Assembly (NCBI GenBank): GCA_034766995.1
Contig: CM068318.1
Location: 1,768,501 to 1,832,500, forward strand
Origin: Acanthacorydalis orientalis
Lineage: Eukaryota; Arthropoda; Insecta; Megaloptera; Corydalidae
Direction of reading: 5' to 3'
DNA: 64,000 nt
Within the stretch, counting starts at the first letter, position 1. Every line of letters starts with the position of its first letter. Both the position numbers and the translations under genes were made by a program. A model generated the notes under the pieces. That model worked only from the letters and a program-made list of their open reading frames with translations, was not told the DNA's origin and did no database searches. Positions 34,542-46,849 of this stretch are shown here, piece after piece.

Positions 34542-35470
34542 ATATCTCGAAGGTCGGGTTCTTTACATTTTCCATGTCCGAGTTCTGCTTCATAATTGAG
34601 CTCTTGCCTCCAAATGATTAAACACAAAAATAATTAAGCTAACGTATACATATATACCTGTTAACTTTTTTCTATCAGTTTCAGCGCAGAAATATTATTT
34701 TAATTGATAAAGCAATTGTTGTTATTTAGAATTTAATTATTAAAAATCTGTCATGTTTTTATATGGTCGACGAGCACAGTAATTAAAGAATAATCATAAA
34801 ACCGTGCATTTCGTACACAGATTTTTACTTTTACTAGACGTTTCTGTGTGTCTGTCAGCCAGTTTAATTATTTTACGAATGTTCACAGAACGTTACGAAA
34901 TATTAAAAAGTGTAAATTTGATTGATCTATGTTCGATGCGGCGTAAGAAATTACGTGTAACCTTGATTCTTGCAACTAATTAAAACAAGACCAGTTGCAA
35001 TTATCAGCTCTGATGCAATCGGTAGAGGCATCCAATTATGGAATAATGTATTTTAGTAGATGCGATAGAGAGTTCTCTTTTCAAATATTCGTTAAATTTT
35101 CACAGAATATTCGATTGCATAAAAATGGGATATTCGCAGCACCTCGCGTCTACGCCACTGTGTGCTGTCAAGCTGTGACGTAGACAAAGATGCACGGCCG
35201 TACGTACCCCTTTGGTATCGATTTCCTTTTGCAGCAACATAGCACACTTTCAGGATAAACACTAGGAGGTGGGCAGGCTCGATTACAAAAACAACACGTC
35301 TACGATTCTGTCGAATAAAGATGAACCTACAACGTACAGCGCATAATGTGATGCTTTATCTCGCACATTTAATAGAAACCGGCTCACGATCGCCTCGTTC
35401 CCGTATCTCTCATAAATGTAGTATCATTTTGTTAAAATGAAATTGATATTTTCTTTTGTTTTCTGATACG

Positions 35471-35473
<3 letters not shown>
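34542..35473. other. Non-coding stretch
   Basis: No gene recognised. The 62-codon frame at 34995-35183 lies in slightly CpG-richer sequence but has no identifiable features. Confidence 0.5.

Positions 35474-35520
<47 letters not shown>
35474..35520. repeat. (TA)n microsatellite
   Basis: About 23 TA units. Confidence 0.96.
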
Positions 35521-35524
<4 letters not shown>

Positions 35525-36474
35525 GTATGTATAAAGCGTACATTTTGTTATAGAGAAAATTCTCATCTATCTATGCAGTTATATCTCTGATACATCTATT
35601 TGTAAAACTTCGAAAATGAACTCTAATTGGATTGTTATAATTATGTTGCAACTGAAAATTGCAAGAATCATTTTGTATAGTCGTGATGAAAACAGCCATA
35701 AGATCTTTCAATTATAAAACATATTTTCAATTATTATTGTTTATTTTAAATACAAAGATTATTAGATATTTAGCACAAATATTATTTATACTGTGGGTGT
35801 GTACAAAGATTAAACAATCGTCGATACTGGAAAACTGAAATGATATTTTGGCTTCACAATTGATTTATAAAATCGATTTTTTTTGAGCCGGCGATTTACA
35901 TAATCTCCTTAAATGTTTAAGAAAGTAAAATCTAGTTTTTTTTCATATTCGTTTAATTGTTACTTCTCGTAAGTTAGTCAAAATAGTAAAGATTTTATGA
36001 AAAGCTTGTAGCTGATTAATAAGTTTTTCATAAATGTAAATATTAATATTTTTTGTAAATGTAAATATTTTTCATAAATCTGTACAAGTTTAAATCCTGT
36101 ATAATTTAAATGAAAGTGCAGTATCACCCAACACAGTTTTCCATCTTGTTAAAAAGTCCCATTAGTGTTAATCTTTTTTTGATAAAAAACTTAAAAATCA
36201 CTGTGCGATGTTAAATTTTATCCATTTTTTGAAAAAATGCTAATAATAACTTTTTATTTTCATTTTTTTTGTAATTTTCTTCCTCTAACGGTGGACACTT
36301 GTCTGATGTTATTTTAAAAAGTTAAAAATTTACAACTTACTGAATTAAACACTTTCTTTATAGATTACAGTTTGTGTTTTTTTTTTATTAGTTCAAAAGT
36401 TATAATAAAAACAATTGGGGTGATAAATCATGGAACCTGTATATGCTAGATCGTTAACTTTTTAAATTGTTCTT
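35521..36474. other. AT-rich non-coding stretch
   Basis: Nothing supported. CATAAATGTAAATATTAATA/TGTAAATGTAAATATT repeats occur near 36030-36080. Confidence 0.5.
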
Positions 36475-36497
36475 CTCTCTCTTTCTCTCCCTCTCTC

Positions 36498-36556
<59 letters not shown>

Positions 36557-36575
36557 GTATGTATATGTATATATA
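36475..36575. repeat. (TC)n(TA)n compound microsatellite
   Basis: A TC-rich run at about 36475-36500 passes into TA units to about 36557 with GTATGTATATG interruptions. Confidence 0.93.
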
Positions 36576-36769
36576 AATGCAGGTATATATCAACAAATAT
36601 AACAATTTTTTTGATACACATATTTCTTACACTCGCTTCATCATCAAACCAAATAAAAACTTCACGGTTTTCTACAATAATTTGACAGATGATGATCGGT
36701 CGTGCTAATAATTTAATGTCAAATAAAATTATCCGAAGAAGCTACTTGATGGTACTGTATCCATTTTAA

Positions 36770-36774
<5 letters not shown>

Positions 36775-36819
<45 letters not shown>
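36775..36819. repeat. (TA)n microsatellite
   Basis: About 22 TA units. Confidence 0.95.
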
Positions 36820-36822
<3 letters not shown>

Positions 36823-37404
36823 GTATACAAATATGAATAATGTTTTGTCTCGCTGTGAATTTTACAGTAATATTTTTCTCTAGATGTTCTTAATGTTACA
36901 CTATTTCCGCACATAAGTGTAACTAATTTTACATCAAGGTCGACTGTAAAAAATAACAGTTCTCACGATGGTATTAACCTACGGGGGAATCATATCATGA
37001 TTAGTATGTTTAGAAAATAATTATATTTACTTTTTTTTCGTCGCATCTAATTGCAATAGTCATTCGGTTCAGACGTACAGCAGTGAATTATTACAGAGAT
37101 TTGTGTAGATTTTCTTACATCGAGTACACAAATAAAAAAAATACTTATTCTTATGTATATAATTCTGGTATATATTATAACGTCTAATTATTCGAACAGT
37201 ACATTTTTTTGGCCTTTCTTTCCTGACCGAGCACAAATTATATACTGAATTTTCAAAAGTACAAGTTTCGTGTCATTTTAAATACTCACTTTTTCTGTCA
37301 TTTTAAATACTTGTGAATTGATTTCAAATGTCTGGATTTTTGATTTGACACGAATTCGGTTTGAACTGTCTGGGAGGTAAAATGAAAGAAGTATTAATGA
37401 ATAA
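36820..37404. other. AT-rich non-coding stretch
   Basis: Contains a short direct repeat TCATTTTAAATACT (about 37273 and 37300). Nothing else recognised. Confidence 0.5.
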
Positions 37405-37930
37405 GGTGTTAATAATCATTTTAAATTATGTTCGGTGACAAGTCTGGTGTACAGATTTTTCACATATGTACACTTTTAATCAGAAAAATGTTTTATCGTT
37501 TGTGGAGATCTCGTGCGCTAATGACTTGAGATGTCGACGCGTCTCTAAACCTCAAATAGCCATCCATCTTAAAAGAATTCTTGTTTCTTCTGTGGAATTT
37601 TAAAAGAGTTTTTTATGAACTGATATTTACTAACGAAACAATAGCTCGAATGAGTAATGTCGATAACATTGAACCCATTGTATCAAATAATTTGTATAAT
37701 CATTTTAAATTCTGTTCGCTGGACATGTCGGTATTCAATTGAGATTTAATAATATGTACATTTTTTGTCAGAAAAATATTTTGTGTTTTCTTAGGAAGTA
37801 AAAAATTCATTTATAAAAAAGATACGTTTTACCCACTATGCCAAATACCATATTGTAATAAAATACTGTACCCAGTGGTAGGATTTAGTCCTTCGACATT
37901 TGAACAGTGATAACCTTAAGAATATACTGT
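37405..37930. repeat. Two eroded right arms of the fold-back family plus an outer extension
   Basis: Two similar segments, about 37405-37510 and 37670-37820, share AATCATTTTAAATTATGTTC/AATCATTTTAAATTCTGTTC, GTACA, and TCAGAAAAATGTTTTATCGT/TCAGAAAAATATTTTGTGTT. The second continues TTCATTTATAAAAAAGATAC to a segment (37805-37925) matched at 40215-40345 (TAAAAAAGATA, ATACCATATTGTAAT/GTACCGCATTGTAAT, ATTTAGTCCTTCGACATTTG/CTTTGTCCTTCAAACC). A TGTCGATGCA-type short repeat lies at 37531-37565. Confidence 0.55.
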
Positions 37931-38279
37931 GAAGGTCTATGAATTTTGCACGTTTTGCATATAAAAAAATGTTTATGGTTTATATGAGTGACTAAACAAT
38001 TCTAGTTATCTCTTTTAAAAAAAACCCGAGTATTCAGTGTTTTAAAAGAATCAACTATTAATAAACATTGATACACTTTGTAACTTTAACCAAGTATTAT
38101 AAAACCCCTCTCTAGTCTAACATTCTTTAGCATAATACATAAAACCACAAAATGATAACTGAAATCTACACCAGTAGCTCTGCAAGTAATTATTCGAAAC
38201 GTTTAATAGCACCATATAAGATTCGAGAACAATTATATGTCATAAAATATCATTCTTAAAAGTACAAAAAAAAGAGTCC
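37931..38279. other. AT-rich non-coding stretch
   Basis: Nothing recognised. Confidence 0.5.
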
Positions 38280-38560
38280 TTCAATAAAATGTTAGAGATT
38301 GCGCACAGTGCCGTGCACATTGCGCAATGTCGAAACGACGCACCGTGTGTGTGTGTGTGTGCGCGCTTTACCGTTTCGGTTGACATCTCAGACTTTTGTC
38401 ATTTGTCGCAGTGTCGCACTGTAGGCGTGGTCTGGTCCGCTCAACAGCCAACTGTTTACTGGTGTCAGTGTTTTGTTGTCACCAGACTATCTGTTCGTTC
38501 GTCGCACGCGCGAAACTTGCATCAATCCGTCTTTCTTGTAGCCGGTGTTCCCCGTCCTGA
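38280..38560. promoter_or_regulatory. CpG-containing islet with a GT repeat
   Basis: GC-richer block with GCGCACAGTGCCGTGCACAT, a GT run (about 38346-38362) and CpG-rich words to about 38520. The 132-codon plus frame at 38289-38687 (Cys/Val/Ser/His-rich) spans it but shows no recognisable domain. Promoter, enhancer or an unrecognised short gene are all possible. Confidence 0.3.
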
Positions 38561-38689
38561 TTTTTTTTCTTGTTCTTCTGTATATTTCAGAAAATGTCTC
38601 TCGTGTTTTTCACAAATGAATCGTTGTTTTCATCCCGAAAATCGTAAAAGAATCATCACTGTTGGTATTAGAAACATTGAACTTTGAAT

Positions 38690-39072
38690 GTAAACTTTTA
38701 GATAGATGTTATGATAGAGATCTTGTCATTGATGGCCTCAGTTCTCTTTAAACTCTTCATGGATGAGAAAAAATTAAGTAGTTCACTAAAATAGAAATTC
38801 AATATATCCGTTGTAGTTAACGATTTACTTTAGTGGAATACGAGATAAATAATAGTTAAAACTATTAAAATTCTAAAAATTCAAATAAAAAGATGTTAAA
38901 AACAAATTCGAGAAACAAAAAAGGTGATACAGAAATTATTATTGGTAAAGTCTGAATACATAATTAATAGGAGATAATTAAACAGGATTAATGAACTTTA
39001 TTTTTGCATTTTCTTTTTTTAAAAAACAAGAAGAAGATGGCATGCACAGTATTGTAATTAATTTAAAAACAG

Positions 39073-39121
<49 letters not shown>

Positions 39122-39418
39122 TGAGTAAACTAAAATCATTGAAATATTCGATATGTCGATTTGAAGAAATATCCTGCATGTTTATATAATTTACAATACT
39201 TGCATATATTTTTTTTATTCTGAACAATATCTTTTATGATAATAAACCGGCAACATTCAAATAACTATAAAGGGAAATTGTATGATACTGAACAGTTGTC
39301 TTTGTGTTCGTTTCTTGTAGTATTTAATTAACATAAAGTACTTAATAGTTTGATGGGGTTTTCTTGTAAATGTTAAACGAATTTATTGTCTACGAGACTG
39401 CTTCTCAAACGCTACTGA
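38690..39418. other. AT-rich non-coding stretch with a TA array
   Basis: A TA array of about 23 units lies at 39074-39118. Nothing else recognised. Confidence 0.55.
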
Positions 39419-39742
39419 ATGTGTTTAAAGTTGAAAGAGTCTACTCCGCTTAAAGATTTAGAGTCGTGTAATGAACGTTACCTGCTAGTCGTTAACATTC
39501 AACGATCTGCTCGACAACAAATAAACGTCACCCGACCTCAATCTATAATTGAAGGGATGTTAATGTATTTGCGTCACGCTCCTCGCATCGGCGAACGAAA
39601 GAACTCGATACGGAAGTACATCATCGTAAAATGTCACTGTAGGAAGACGATGATGCCGCATGCGCGCCGACGCCCGGCCTCTGCGACGTCTCCTCGGCCG
39701 GGACGCTTGCGACACGCCCGGGCGATGCCCGCGACGCGATGA
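39419..39742 (+). CDS. Weak ORF candidate, 107 codons, entering a CpG-rich block
   Basis: The frame begins MCLKLKESTPLKDLESCNER and ends in Arg/Ala/Pro-rich sequence (MPHARRRPASATSPRPGRLR). The basic end is what any CpG-rich sequence in this phase would give. No domain, signal peptide or splice evidence is seen. I list it because its first 70 codons do not overlap simple sequence. Confidence 0.15.
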   Translation: MCLKLKESTPLKDLESCNERYLLVVNIQRSARQQINVTRPQSIIEGMLMYLRHAPRIGERKNSIRKYIIVKCHCRKTMMPHARRRPASATSPRPGRLRHARAMPATR

Positions 39743-39860
39743 CCCCTGACCCCGGCCATGTCCTCCGTCGTCCTTAACACCGCCACTCTGTAGTACCCCG
39801 TACTGTCTCTTTTTGCTCCAGTTGTGCGTCTCACACTCCTCCGTATGGTCACCGGGTTTT
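39590..39860. promoter_or_regulatory. CpG-rich islet
   Basis: The most CpG-dense block in the window: GATGCCGCATGCGCGCCGAC, GGCCGGGACGCTTGCGACAC, CCGCGACGCGATGACCCC. Frames are open on both strands owing to composition. Likely a regulatory element or promoter; orientation unknown. Confidence 0.4.
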
Positions 39861-40127
39861 CTCTCGTGTATTATGTGTGTGTTTTTTTTCCTTTCATATA
39901 TATTTTAGTACATCGTCTGCAGAATTTTCATTAAGGACGGTCTCCATTGCGGTACCGTCGAACATGCTAGATTCTATGTCGCTTTTGATTAGAATATATT
40001 ATATGTTTTTCTGTCTTTCTTTTTTTTTTTGGTGTGCATGTAATTTATATGAATTTTAATATGTACTGGACGACTAACAAGTAGTTACATAAATATATAT
40101 ATAATGACAATACTGTCAGCATCATTT
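39861..40127. other. AT-rich non-coding stretch
   Basis: Nothing recognised beyond short homopolymer T runs. Confidence 0.5.
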
Positions 40128-40350
40128 TTCTGCACATTTATCAAATTCAGGTTTAATGATATACAGATTTTTTTACACATACTTGCACATAAAAGAGTTT
40201 TGAGGATTTTTCGAGAAGAGAAACATTCATTTATAAAAAAGATATATTTTGGCCACAGTATCAAGTACCGCATTGTAATGAAAACGATTCCCAATGGCAT
40301 GACTTTGTCCTTCAAACCTTTTCGACGTTTAAACTGTGATTATTCTAAAG
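40128..40350. repeat. Eroded fold-back family arm and outer extension
   Basis: ACACATACTTGCACATAAAA, GAAACATTCATTTATAAAAA and the segment at 40215-40345 parallel 37740-37925. The copy lacks a palindromic partner. Confidence 0.5.
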
Positions 40351-40642
40351 GAAAACGTCCAATTTTGTCTAATCAGAAAGTATAGAAGAAAGTACAGAGG
40401 GTGAATAAATGGAGCCAAGTTTAAACTCTTCATCGAATATTTTACCTTAATAATACCAGATCATACATTTCGATTTAAGCAGAACAGAAACTCAGAGAAT
40501 TAAAGTGAGACTCTTCTCTATTCTCATCAGTTTATCATCTGTCAGACCATTACAAAACAATATCTATAGAAAAAAAACTTTTATCGATGAAAGAAATGTG
40601 ATTCGACAACATAGAAGAGACAGTGTGAGATTTTGACTGCGA

Positions 40643-41070
40643 TTCAGAAAAAGGATAACGAAGAGTGCTTTCAAGAGCGGGAAAAACGTTTACAGTAACA
40701 TATTTTGGGTTCTAAGACCTTGAAAACCATGTCTCTTCGTTTTTCTATAATAAAACTGTTTTTCTTCTGATATCATTTCAAAAAAAGGCAACGAAAAGTG
40801 CTTCCAAAAATAGAAAAAGTGTTTAGAGTGATTTATTTTGGATTCAGAAACCTTAAAGATAATGTCTCTTCGTTTTCCGACAATACAGCTGTTAGTCTTT
40901 ATGAACATGCGAAATTCTAACTATGATTTATAAAAAAGATATTGAAGAGTGCCTCCAGAAACAGAAAATGGGTTTACAGTGATTTATTTTGGATTCAGTG
41001 GGTTTAAAAATCATATCTCTTCGTTTTTCGATAATAGAACTGTTGTTATTTATGATAATTTGTATGAAAC
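40643..41070. repeat. Tandem repeat, three units of about 130-150 bp
   Basis: Units start near 40643, 40775 and 40925. Shared words in order are AAAAAAGGCAACGAAAAGTG-type (AAGAGTGCTT/AAAAGTGCTT/AAGAGTGCCT), ACAGTGATTTATTTTGGATT, and ATGTCTCTTCGTTTTTCTAT/AATGTCTCTTCGTTTTCCGA/ATATCTCTTCGTTTTTCGAT, ending in AACTGTTNTT-type sequence. The units have diverged. No gene is inside. Confidence 0.87.
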
Positions 41071-42118
41071 GCGCTTGAATACGAGGAAAAGGTCATTAAA
41101 AATAGAATTAATGATTTAATCGATTGATTAAAATCATTTGTTCATAAGCAAGTTCATTGTTTTTTTTTATATAGGGAAGAATCGGAAAAAAACAATTTTT
41201 GAAATCTGTTAATAGACTAATACGGTTGTTAAATATCATCATTGTCTTGACGAGTGTAATTTTTATCATGTGTATAAATATATTCGTTAGTTGTACAATG
41301 AAGAAAGTGAGAAAACGTACAAGACAGTTAACACTCGAATTAAGTATTAATGAATGCATTTAAGTAGAAGAAAACCGTACTCGAACAACGCTCGCTATCA
41401 CTGGACGCATGTAACAGAACTGTATTTTATTATTAAAAAAGAAAGTAACATAATTATAAAAAAAAATGTAGAGGTGCATGTCCGTTCAATGAACATATAT
41501 ATATATTTTTTATAACAGATATTATATCGTTTTCACCTGCAGGTTAAAAAACTACCTATGTTTTACAACTTTTGAAATATGTTACCAATTTTGTACGAGA
41601 TGATTTTTTCCGCCACTTGTTATATATATATTATCTGTATGTGTACATTGAATCTTAAATATAGCATTTGAAAGTGCTTTTTTTTTGGTGTGAAATCGTG
41701 ATTAATGATCACATTTAGTCTATCTTTTATACAACACGATATTCTGTTTAGGTGATCGGAGATCATGATACGATTTTTTTTGGCACGGTTCTTTTTTTGC
41801 GGTTCGGTACAGATTTTGACATTTTTTTGAAACGAAACGTAGTGTCCTGTTCTAATCCATCGGTTCGTATTTCCTTTTTTTGTATCGCGAATAAACCGAT
41901 ATATCTGCGAATGTGTCGGCTTAACGGTTTATTTTCTCATGGAGTGTTTCAGTTCTGTTTGATCTTGTTAAACGATATTTATATTATTTGTTTTCGTTTC
42001 GAAATAACATCGCTGTTAAATTAAGAACGATTATATATCTTTAACATTCTTTTTTATATTGAAAATAATTATAAAGAGCGATTCCTAAATGTTTATAAAT
42101 ATATTTTCATTTTTCTAA
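41071..42118. other. AT-rich non-coding stretch
   Basis: Frames at 41108-41359 (minus) and 41752-42024 (plus, Phe/Leu/Cys-rich) are open but unrecognised. No repeat unit seen. Confidence 0.5.
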
Positions 42119-42148
42119 ACACACCCAGTATAAGTGAACTGGGTGTGT
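42119..42148. other. Perfect 11-bp stem-loop
   Basis: ACACACCCAGT, loop ATAAGTGA, then ACTGGGTGTGT. It is GC-richer than its surroundings. On either strand the transcript would form a short hairpin with no U-tract of note. Role unknown. Confidence 0.6.
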
Positions 42149-42404
42149 ATTCTATTCACTGTAAAATGTAAATAATTTTACAACTGTTACGGAAACATTT
42201 CTTTTGTTCGATGAATAGAACATTATCGATTCTTAAAATATGTTAATATCTTTCAAGAGTATCAAAACAGAGTTGTAAAAATAGTTTGCTTACTAATATT
42301 TATTAAAAAATGTACATGAATTCCAAATCAAGCATGTAATTGAATATAAACAAAAGTTATTTTAAGAATTGGGTCACTGACTTCCAAGGCCTTTAAAAGA
42401 CGAC

Positions 42405-42467
42405 ACCTTACACCAGTGACGGCGTAAACAGATTTCTTATAAACACATTCTCATGTGTGTGTGTATA

Positions 42468-42535
<68 letters not shown>

Positions 42536-42580
42536 TGATGGATCTAGGTACAATTATTAGGATAATTGTCTCCTGAAAAT
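42405..42580. repeat. (GT)n(TA)n array between CAGTGACGG and CAGTGATGGATCTAGG flanks
   Basis: A GT run and about 34 TA units (42454-42532) are flanked by CACCAGTGACGGCG (about 42410) and ATCAGTGATGGATCTAGGTA (about 42530), then TTAGGATAATTGTCTCCTG. Flanks of the type CAGTG.CGGATCTAGG are common at ends of short non-autonomous transposons. The near-duplicate CAGTGACGG/CAGTGATGG on both sides could be such ends or a duplicated target. Confidence 0.5.
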
Positions 42581-42861
42581 ATTTGCAACGAGTAGAATAC
42601 AAAATTGAATTGTTTATTTTTCTAATAATCTATTTTTTTATAAAAACATTTAAACATTTCCAATTAAATTACAAGTACCTGTTGTATATTTATCAAGACC
42701 TGGAATTTAACAAAGTATATTTATTTATTTATTTAATCATTTACTCCATTTGTCGACACGTGTCCTTAAATCCCTATAAATAAATAACTAATTAACGTTT
42801 ACTCTATTTGGTAAAACTCAAGCTTACAAGATGTTGTCTCTCTGGTTACAGAATGATTTCT

Positions 42862-42952
42862 CTTTCTCTTTATTTATATAAATATATATATATATATATA
42901 TAGAGAGAGAGGGGGGGGGAGAGAGAAATAGAGTATGTATATAGAGAGAAAT
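42862..42952. repeat. (TA)n(GA)n(G)n compound repeat
   Basis: A TA run at about 42879-42901, then GAGAGAGA, nine consecutive G and further GA units. Confidence 0.92.
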
Positions 42953-43035
42953 AAAATTTTGTTTTCACAGGATGATTTCTCTCTTAAAGCCGGAAAAAAA
43001 TTAATTTATAATTAAGTCCCAATAGTGTAAAAAAG

Positions 43036-43039
43036 TCTT

Positions 43040-43071
<32 letters not shown>

Positions 43072-43110
43072 AATAAAGAGAGAATATATATTTACAGAGA
43101 TAGAAAGAGA
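43036..43110. repeat. (TC)n(TA)n compound repeat
   Basis: About 10 TC units pass into about 7 TA units, then AGAGAGAATATATA. Together with the array at 42862-42952 this makes an approximate GA/TC inverted pair. Confidence 0.88.
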
Positions 43111-43769
43111 TTTTTTCAGTATTTAGATTTTATTATTATTTTTTTAGTTTCTTATTTTAAGAGAACACTTAATAAATTAGTAAATTTTTTTTTAAAATGT
43201 ATCTTTAAACTACTTCAATTTTAAAATCTCAACTGATGAGAATTATATTTATATATATATATATATGTTTGTATTGTGGTATGATTTTTGTTATGAAAAC
43301 ATTTCAGATTTGAGAAAAAAAAAATCGAATCGAGTTTATTCAAATGGAAATGTTTCAAATTGTACGAAAAGAAACCGTATCTTTTCTATTTCTAAGAGAA
43401 ATCTTAATCTGTAGGGGTTAAGACTGAATATTTTTTGGTTCTCTGCCAGTGTAGATGTTAGGATTCATTTTGTATGATAGGTTCGTTGTATTAACATACT
43501 ACAACTTCCATTCGTGATTTGGAATATTTTAAAATACAAATTCATAAATGTTCTATATCAGTGATTTTGTTCTTGGGAGAACATATTTATCTGGATCTTT
43601 TACTCAATACTCTATAGTTATAATTTATAAAACTCACAGATTCACAACATACACTTAGGACTGTCCTGTTGAAAGATCAAGAAACGATATTTTGGTGAAT
43701 TAAGTCATATTATTGATGCTGTATTTCATGTGCATCATATTTTTTCTTAGCAAAAGTGTGTTGTTAGAA
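43111..43769. other. AT-rich non-coding stretch
   Basis: A TA run lies at about 43247-43266. Nothing else recognised. Confidence 0.5.
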
Positions 43770-43826
43770 TTTGTGGTACGTCGGGTGAACAAAGAATTCA
43801 ATTGTGAAATTGAACCGTATTGTCCT
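43770..43826. repeat. Fold-back palindrome family, outer right end only
   Basis: TTTGTGGTACGTCGGGTGAA, then AAAGAATTCAATTGTGAAAT, matching the outer right end of the family. Confidence 0.55.
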
Positions 43827-43919
43827 ATAGAAATGGAAGTGTTTTTCTTAAATCTATTTTATGTTCATTTCAATAAACATAAATATAACTGGATTTCGAT
43901 GCATAACTATTATCAGCGC

Positions 43920-44245
43920 ACTCCATAACGGCATTATCGAATCACATAGAGACCGACGACAATACTCTTCGTATACATTTCGAACAATGATCACATTACA
44001 CACACACAAACGAGACACGTCAAAAGCGTTAATGTCAGTGTCAATTGCCTACTGGTGTAATGTCGACTCTGTTTTGGACCACCTCCGCGGATCGGGCCAC
44101 TATTCTCAACTGTCAGAATGTTTACACGTTCTGGTAGGAAGCAGTGTTTTTGCGCCAGACATCGGTGGCGTTCCAATTTTTGTGAGACGCGCTTCTTGTA
44201 AACCGTGTATATACACAATGCCCGAATCGCACGCTTGTTTTTAAA
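43920..44245. promoter_or_regulatory. GC-richer block, possible regulatory element
   Basis: Richer in G and C than its flanks, with CCACCTCCGCGGATCGGGCC at about 44080. The plus frame 43861-44244 and minus frame 43991-44248 are both open with no recognisable domain. Possibly conserved non-coding or an unrecognised exon. Confidence 0.25.
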
Positions 44246-44539
44246 CAATGTATTAATGTACGTATAAACAAACAGTACGGATCTCGAGACGGTTTAGATC
44301 GATGGAAATGTTCTTTTAAATAGATCGGACGAATACATTTATCCCTAGAGATATTGTCTTAAAGATTTTTTCGCACGGGCTGTGTTTGCTTCACGACGAT
44401 TAAGTTCTTATTGTATTACTTTTCTGTACTTGAAATACAAGCGTTTGTAAAGAGACTGAAATGGTTATGTGGTTGTCAAGACGAGTAAGAAAAATAATTA
44501 CTGAATGCTGAATTTATTATTATTTTCAGAAATAAATTC
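44246..44539. other. Non-coding stretch
   Basis: Nothing recognised. Confidence 0.5.
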
Positions 44540-44690
44540 TTTTTCATCCTCCAAACCATAATAAATCTTTTTGTTCGAACGTATTCGATAAATATTAATC
44601 ATTTTTGATTATTACTTATCCTAATATCGTCAAAGATTCCATTATTTAGTACGGAAAAATCTCTAAACAAAGTTCGAAAAAGGTAGAATG
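44540..44690. repeat. Fold-back palindrome family, left half-arm
   Basis: AAATTCTTTTTCATCCTCCA, then ATCATTTTTGATTATTACTT, ATCGTCAAAGATTCCATTAT and the core-side ACGGAAAAATCT. The right arm is missing. Confidence 0.75.
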
Positions 44691-45039
44691 TCGTGTGAAC
44701 TTATTGAATTTTTATTATACTGACGTTTACTCACTTCATGTGACATGGTCATGTGCTTTAAGCTCGGTAATTCATGGGATGAAGCTAGCTTAATCGGTCA
44801 GAGATGTTGTAGTACTGATTTGTGTGAAAGATAATCAAGACATGGTTCTGTAATATGATTCTACATTTAAAAAAGATTTCATAAGATACTAAAAATTAAA
44901 AAGTATAACCAACAGATGAAGAAGACAAAGCAACTAGAATGCAATGATAGTCACTTTTGAGATTTATAAATAATACGCTTAATAGATTTTAATACATAAA
45001 ATTGTTTCATAAATCTTATAGATAATCTCTGATTGTTCT
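44691..45039. other. Non-coding stretch
   Basis: Nothing recognised. Confidence 0.5.
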
Positions 45040-45385
45040 TATATAGATTTGGATGGCAATTCGATCATCTTTAGAGTGCCAAAGTAGAAAAAAATTCATC
45101 ATTTGTTATTCTCACAACGCACAAATCACAGCATTGTTATTCTGTACAAATCTTGCAACAAGAGTAATTTTTGATGCTTCGTAGCTAATTGAAAAATCTC
45201 TTTGACGATTTTTCTCTACAGAAAAATCCCTTGGAGTTCTTGAGATACTGACATTGATATTTAAATCCGCATAAGAAACGATCCAAAATGATCAAATTTC
45301 ATTTATTGAGCATTTATGATCAGAATGGTTGTGTAGTTTGTGAGGTTATTGAAAAATTCATTTTTGAAAATGTGTTCTTTGATAT
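45040..45385. repeat. Fold-back palindrome family, copy with an enlarged centre
   Basis: Left-arm words (ATGGCAATTCGATCATCTTT, AGAGTGCCAAAGTAGAAAAA) occur at 45054-45092. Right-arm words (TCTACAGAAAAATCCCTTGG, CATTGATATTTAAATCCGCA, TCATTTATTGAGCATTTATG) follow at 45217-45330 with the outer end TTTGTGAGGTTATTGAAAAA. About 120 bp of unrelated or duplicated core material separates the arms. Confidence 0.75.
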
Positions 45386-46849
45386 AAGCTTTATTTTAGG
45401 TGTAACACTTACATTTTTTCATTCATCAATCATTTTTTTGCTATTCTGATTGCTGTACAACATCGATTTTTATTTCCGATCATCAATGGGTGTTGTTTAA
45501 ATCAATTTCTAACTGAATCTTCTATTTATCATCACTCTTTAGAAGTTATTAATTATAACTGAAATCAGTATATCATTCAATATTTATATTTATTCGAATA
45601 AAATTATTAATTTTAAATAAGGAAAACATTTCTTTATTAATAACCGTTTCTATTATAATAACCGTTTCTATTCTATTCACTATTTTAATTTAAAAGTTGG
45701 AAAAAAGATTGAATTTCTGTTTTCATATATTTTCGAATTTGATTTTTTGTTGTTTCTAAACCAGTGAGATGCAAATTTAAATTATAAAATATTTATTGAT
45801 CTGATAATAATGATTTCTATTTGACATTTATGAAAGTGTGCAACATTTTTAATATTTTTCTCTCATTAAACGTATTAATTTATTTGTACGATTATTAGTC
45901 GGTGTTCAAGATTTTCGAAACATGTTCCTATTTATAATAAAAGTTCCCCTTCGTGATTGAATAAAAGAAATTAGGTAAATATATAAATTAATTGTGTAGA
46001 TTTCTGAAACGAAACGAGCAATGCATCGAATTGATTCGTTGACCTGGACCTGAACGATCGTTCATCCGACCTCCGTGCTCCGAACCACACACTCACTCCT
46101 ATGTGACACCGGACTATTTTCAGAATGCATTATGTAAACACAACGTATTTTTTGTCGTTTTGTTAAGATTCTTTTATTTCGTGGAGATTAAAGCCGTCCA
46201 CATAAAGACAGTGTAGAGATTTGTTTACAGAATGGTCGCGTGTTTGACTTTCAGTGTGGCATCCGATACATTTTATATAAAAATAGACACGGGTTGCTCA
46301 ACGGATCTGCCACCGATATTGCCATATGGCAATCAATATGCACGATCAGTGTTCGACGCGTCCTGTTATCGTTTTTTTTCCTCTTGTACGTTCATTAAAA
46401 ATATTTAGATGTTGTGTAATAGGTCAGATATTAATAAGCGGATCTGTCGAGTTGAAAATAAATGTTACACATGTTTTTTTTGTCATCTCTTTTGTTCTCG
46501 GCTCGATTCTAGACGAATCGGTGCTGAAAGATGATACTGGAAAGAAGTATTGAAAGTAATACAGTATCTGAAAGGTTTTTAAATAAATATACTATATTGT
46601 TTTCTTAAGAAACGAGTTTAGCAACTGAACACTTTTTTAAAACGTAAATTTCAATTGTATTTTTTAAAAAAAAATATTGACCTCTGTTATGACTTGAAAC
46701 TGAATCTTTAACTGTAAGTCCCGAACTATACTCTGATCTAAAATCTTGTTCAAATACTGAAACATTAATTTCTCTGGTACACTGTTTTTAAATAAAAACG
46801 TAGCTAAATAACAGAATCAAAGCTAAAAATCGTTACAACTGTGTGTAAT
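45386..46849. other. Mostly AT-rich non-coding stretch
   Basis: A slightly CpG-richer interval lies at about 46010-46350 with unremarkable frames (for example 46326-46553). CGAACTATACTCTGAT at about 46724 is echoed by CGGAACTGTACTCTGAT at about 47590, on the far side of the large fold-back. Confidence 0.5.
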
